DNA from: Clostridia bacterium
Lineage (GTDB): Bacteria > Bacillota > Clostridia > Christensenellales > Aristaeellaceae
Direction: 5' to 3'
Assembly (NCBI GenBank): GCA_017458865.1
Contig: JAFSZW010000501.1
Span: forward strand, 1 to 9,299
DNA length: 9,299 nt
Position numbers and translations under genes: made by a program. This document shows, piece by piece, positions 6,719-9,299 of this stretch. The notes under the pieces were generated by a model, which was given only the letters and a program-made list of their open reading frames with translations, made no database searches and was not told where the DNA came from. Numbering within the stretch: the first letter of the stretch is position 1; the number at the start of each line of letters is the position of its first letter.

Positions 6719-6745
6719 TAAAGAACGGTATAAGGGGAGAAAAGC

Positions 6746-8350
6746 ATGGGTGTATATGTAAACCCTGGCAATGCCGGATTTGCCAGAATTGCAGGTTCCC
6801 GGTATGTGGACAAGACGGGATTGGTTGCACTGATAAACGAACGAATTGATGATGAAGGTAATCTAGTTTGCATTAGTCGTCCCCGCCGTTTTGGAAAGTC
6901 CTATGCTGCAAAGATGCTGACGGCTTACTATGATTGCAGCTGCGATTCTCATTCATTGTTTGATGACAAAAAGATTGCAGGAAGCGATGGGTATGAAAGA
7001 CATCTGAATCAGTATAATGTTATTTGTTTGGATATTACCGGCTTTACGTCGAGTGTGAAGATGAGAAATGGATCTCTCCGGCTGGTGCCTGAAATGATTG
7101 AGAAGGCGATATGGAAGGATCTTATTGAGGTTGGTTTTCTGCCTAAACAGGATGATACATTGAATGATTTTCTGCTACGCTGCGTAGAATCAGAAGGCGG
7201 GAAGCCATTCATCTTCATCATTGATGAGTGGGATGCGGTGATTCGCGAGGCAAAGGATGACTCTTCAGCGCAGGAGGCCTATCTGAACCTTTTGCGGGGA
7301 TGGTTCAAAAATAATAATTTTACGCCCAAAGCAGTTGCAGCAGCCTATATGACAGGTATTTTACCGATAAAGAAGGACGGATCTCAATCTGCGATTTCCG
7401 ATTTTGAGGAGTTTTCAGTGATAAAACCGAGAAGCTTTGGACCTTATGTCGGTTTTACGGAAAGCGAAGTCAGAAAATTGTGTGACTTACATCAAGTTAG
7501 TTTCGATAATATGAAACGATGGTATGATGGTTATACTATTGAGGGCGTAGGATCTGTTTACAATCCAAACTCTGTAATGGAGGCAATAAAATATAACGAC
7601 TTTGATTCTTACTGGGCTAAAAGCTCTTCAGCAGAACCGCTACTTTACTATATCAGCCAGGATTATAACGGACTGACAAAAACGATTGCTGAACTGATTG
7701 GCGGCGTGGAAGTCATAGTTAACACGACTAAGTTTGCAAATGATCTGACGACATTCAAAGGAAAAGATGATGTTCTGACATTGCTCATCCATCTGGGCTA
7801 TCTGGCGTATGATGCTGACAGGGGAACGGTACGGATTCCCAATGAAGAGATACGTCGGGAGTTCCAGTGGTCCATCCATGAAGTCAGACATGAGGCTACG
7901 CTTAAACGTCTGGAAGAAAGCGAGCGGCTTTTTGTTGATACGATTCACAGACATGAGGAAGCTGTTGCTGCACAGATTGAGAAGGTCCATATGGAGGAAA
8001 CGGTTCCGTTGCATTACAACAGGGAGGATAGTTTGCGCAGTGTGATTAAACTGGCCTACTATTCTTATCGTGATCATTATCTTCAATTCGAGGAGTTACC
8101 GGCTGGTGAGGGTTATGCTGACGTTGTTTATCTGCCCAGAACAGATTCCAACTGGCCGGCTCTTGTGATTGAGCTTAAATGGAACAAAACTGCGGAAGGC
8201 GCAATCGACCAGATCCTCCGAAAGAAGTATCCGGTTTGTCTGGAGAATCTCGGCTGTCCCATCCTGCTTGTTGGAATTACGTATGACAGAGATGCGAAAG
8301 ACGGGCAGAAAAAACATACTTGCAGAATCACTGAGTATACAATAGAATAA
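6746..8350 (+). CDS. AAA-ATPase-like protein with C-terminal PD-(D/E)XK nuclease domain
   Basis: The 534-aa product starts at ATG 6746, six nt after AGGGGAG. The N-terminal half matches the AAA-ATPase_like family: NPGN (6-9), YVDKTGL (20-26), Walker A-type SRPRRFGKS (44-52), Walker B-type FIFIIDEWD (155-163) and a sensor-like YMTGILPIKK (201-210). The C-terminal domain is PD-(D/E)XK nuclease-like (DUF1703/PDDEXK_9): GYADVVYLP with D459, then VIELKW with E476 and K478, and Q489. The catalytic D-E-x-K set is complete, so it may be active. Family function is unestablished; members are often numerous in one genome, and a defence or mobile-DNA role has been suspected. Base composition is A+T-richer than the neighbouring operon, a sign of transfer. 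It stands alone, without recognisable partner genes, and ends at a bidirectional terminator. Domain calls are confident; biological role is unknown. Confidence 0.88.
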   Translation: MGVYVNPGNAGFARIAGSRYVDKTGLVALINERIDDEGNLVCISRPRRFGKSYAAKMLTAYYDCSCDSHSLFDDKKIAGSDGYERHLNQYNVICLDITGFTSSVKMRNGSLRLVPEMIEKAIWKDLIEVGFLPKQDDTLNDFLLRCVESEGGKPFIFIIDEWDAVIREAKDDSSAQEAYLNLLRGWFKNNNFTPKAVAAAYMTGILPIKKDGSQSAISDFEEFSVIKPRSFGPYVGFTESEVRKLCDLHQVSFDNMKRWYDGYTIEGVGSVYNPNSVMEAIKYNDFDSYWAKSSSAEPLLYYISQDYNGLTKTIAELIGGVEVIVNTTKFANDLTTFKGKDDVLTLLIHLGYLAYDADRGTVRIPNEEIRREFQWSIHEVRHEATLKRLEESERLFVDTIHRHEEAVAAQIEKVHMEETVPLHYNREDSLRSVIKLAYYSYRDHYLQFEELPAGEGYADVVYLPRTDSNWPALVIELKWNKTAEGAIDQILRKKYPVCLENLGCPILLVGITYDRDAKDGQKKHTCRITEYTIE

Positions 8351-8384
8351 AAAAGATGCGCAGAGCTATTTCTGCGCATCTTTT
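8351..8384. terminator. Bidirectional intrinsic terminator between convergent genes
   Basis: A perfect 14-bp stem, AAAAGATGCGCAGA (8351-8364) with TCTGCGCATCTTTT (8371-8384), surrounds a 6-nt loop. T-rich tails flank it on both strands (TTTTACTTTATT on plus; TTTTTTATTC on minus). It starts right after the stop of the upstream gene. The minus-strand stop TAG (complement of 8366-8368) lies in the loop, so the stem also encodes the last residues of that protein (KDAQK). Confidence 0.93.
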
Positions 8385-9299
8385 ACTTTATTCCAGGCTT
8401 TTTGAGCTTCGGCGAGGGCATCGTCCTCGGCGATCAGTGCATCCTGCTGCACTTTTTTGGCGACCTGGTCGTGTGCTACGGCCAGCATAAGGCGGATCCG
8501 GTTTTCCTGGTTGACCTTCGTGGCGGAAAGATCGTAGTCGATTGGCACGATGTTGATGCCCGGGTGCACCTCTGTCAGGCGGCGGATCATGCCCTTGCCA
8601 TTGATGTGGTTGGGCAGACAACCAAAGGGCTGTGCACAGACGATGTTTTCATATCCGTTCTCAGCCAGCTCCAGCATCTCGGCGGTCAGCAGCCACCCCT
8701 CGCCCATCTTGGAGCCATACCCGATGACACCTTTGACAAGAGACTTGATGTGGCGGTACTTTGTTGGGGGAACGAAACTACTGTGGCCGTCGAAGGCACC
8801 AATCAGGATGTTTTCCATGCGTTCACAGTAACGCATGAACAGTCTGCAGAACACGAGCTTCAGGATGCTGCCGCCGTAGAGATGGATATCCTCAATACGG
8901 TTGTCGATCTTGAACAGCAGGAAGCCCATGATGCCGGGCAGCATGTACTCGCAGTCCTGTTCCCGGAGAAATGCCTCAAGTCCGTTGTTGCCGAGGGAGG
9001 AGTACTTGACGTAGATCTCACCGACGATGCCGACCTTGGTCTTGGGCTCATGGCTGCGCTCAATGGCATCAAAGTCATTGACGATTTGCCTGAGGTTTGC
9101 CCGCATGTCCTTGTAACTGAGGCCTTTGCCCTGGTTATACTGGTCGATAAGACGCTCATTCCACTGCTCAATGAGCTTGTCCGTCGTGCCCTTCTGGAGC
9201 TCATAGGGGCGCGTCTGGTTGGACACGCACATGATGCAGTCACCGTAGATCAGAGAGGAGATCAGCTGACGGAGCAGGGGAAGGGTAATCTTAAAGCCC
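8366..9299 (-). CDS. CoA-substrate-specific enzyme activase (2-hydroxyacyl-CoA dehydratase activase family), C-terminal part
   Basis: The frame is open to the right edge of the window, so this is only the last 310 codons or so of a gene whose start lies beyond 9299. An internal Met at 9232 is not the start, because upstream codons (FKITLPLLRQLISSLIYGD) match the family. Other signatures are GEGWLLTAEMLELAENG, ENIVCAQPFGCLPNHINGKG and the following IVPIDYDLSATKVNQENRI. These fit the C-terminal DUF2229-type region of giant proteins whose N-terminal halves carry BadF/BcrA-type ATPase domains related to activators of 2-hydroxyglutaryl-CoA dehydratase. Relatives are presumed ATP-driven electron donors to [4Fe-4S] enzymes; the actual substrate is unknown. 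The stop codon lies in the loop of the shared terminator. No fixed partner is visible in the window. Confidence 0.85.
   Translation of the reverse strand, partial: GFKITLPLLRQLISSLIYGDCIMCVSNQTRPYELQKGTTDKLIEQWNERLIDQYNQGKGLSYKDMRANLRQIVNDFDAIERSHEPKTKVGIVGEIYVKYSSLGNNGLEAFLREQDCEYMLPGIMGFLLFKIDNRIEDIHLYGGSILKLVFCRLFMRYCERMENILIGAFDGHSSFVPPTKYRHIKSLVKGVIGYGSKMGEGWLLTAEMLELAENGYENIVCAQPFGCLPNHINGKGMIRRLTEVHPGINIVPIDYDLSATKVNQENRIRLMLAVAHDQVAKKVQQDALIAEDDALAEAQKAWNKVKDAQK

Larger units (their letters stand above)
6339..6745. other. 407-bp gap between era and the AAA/nuclease gene
   Basis: No convincing gene was found on either strand. Up to about 6450 the sequence is GC-rich with several short inverted repeats, for example GCCC-GTGCAT-GGGC at 6435-6448 and TGAGC-AGGT-GCTCA at 6336-6349. 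The latter is followed by A6, so it is not a terminator for era on the plus strand. From about 6480 the composition becomes clearly A+T-richer, like the following gene. An open stretch at 6541-6618 has no start codon near its 5' end. Possible promoter and operator elements are listed separately. The gap may hold a decayed fragment brought in with the next gene. Confidence 0.6.

Noticed and set aside
6537..6830. 97-codon minus-strand frame in the gap before the AAA/nuclease gene
   Set aside because: It overlaps the start of the AAA gene, has unusual composition and no recognisable domain, and no good ribosome site was seen.

Overview
The window looks like a chromosomal stretch from a low-to-mid G+C Bacillota (Firmicutes), probably a gut-type Clostridia or Erysipelotrichia member. 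The lineage is inferred from four things: the conserved order phoH - pgpH - ybeY - cdd - era, the 7TM-HD c-di-AMP phosphodiesterase, a YesN-like regulator relative, and a giant CoA-dehydratase activase family gene. Strong AGGAGG-type ribosome binding sites fit. Genus-level placement is not possible from sequence reading alone.

Left part (1-1424): the 3' end of purB (adenylosuccinate lyase) is followed by a GC-rich hairpin. A sigma-A type promoter (TTGTTT-17-TATAAT) then drives a 268-aa protein. This protein resembles the first half of a receiver plus the linker domain of YesN/AraC-type response regulators, but it lacks the phospho-acceptor aspartate and any DNA-binding domain.

Central part (1425-6338): a tight same-strand operon. 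PhoH-family ATPase overlaps PgpH by 53 bp. PgpH is followed after 4 nt by YbeY (16S rRNA maturation RNase). YbeY runs without a stop into the start region of cytidine deaminase (cdd), and Era (ribosome-assembly GTPase) follows 17 nt after cdd. The cluster combines RNA and ribosome maturation (PhoH, YbeY, Era) with c-di-AMP turnover (PgpH) and pyrimidine salvage (Cdd). The usual dgkA between ybeY and cdd is missing. The ybeY/cdd junction carries an apparent one-base frameshift: restoring one C in the CCC at 5066-5068 would make one continuous YbeY-Cdd reading frame of about 299 codons, with a well-placed internal Shine-Dalgarno and TTG start for Cdd alone.

Right part (6339-9299): after era comes a 407-bp A+T-richer gap without a convincing gene but with dyads and a possible promoter. 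Next is a 534-aa AAA-ATPase-like/PD-(D/E)XK protein, a family of unknown function that is often multi-copy and horizontally spread. It converges on the 3' part of a CoA-substrate-specific activase (DUF2229-type) gene on the minus strand, and a perfect 14-bp bidirectional terminator separates the two. The minus-strand stop codon sits in the terminator loop.

No tRNA, rRNA, CRISPR array, transposase or integrase was seen. The most unusual items are the ybeY-cdd junction, the degenerate regulator beside purB, and the AAA/nuclease gene placed where recO commonly follows era.
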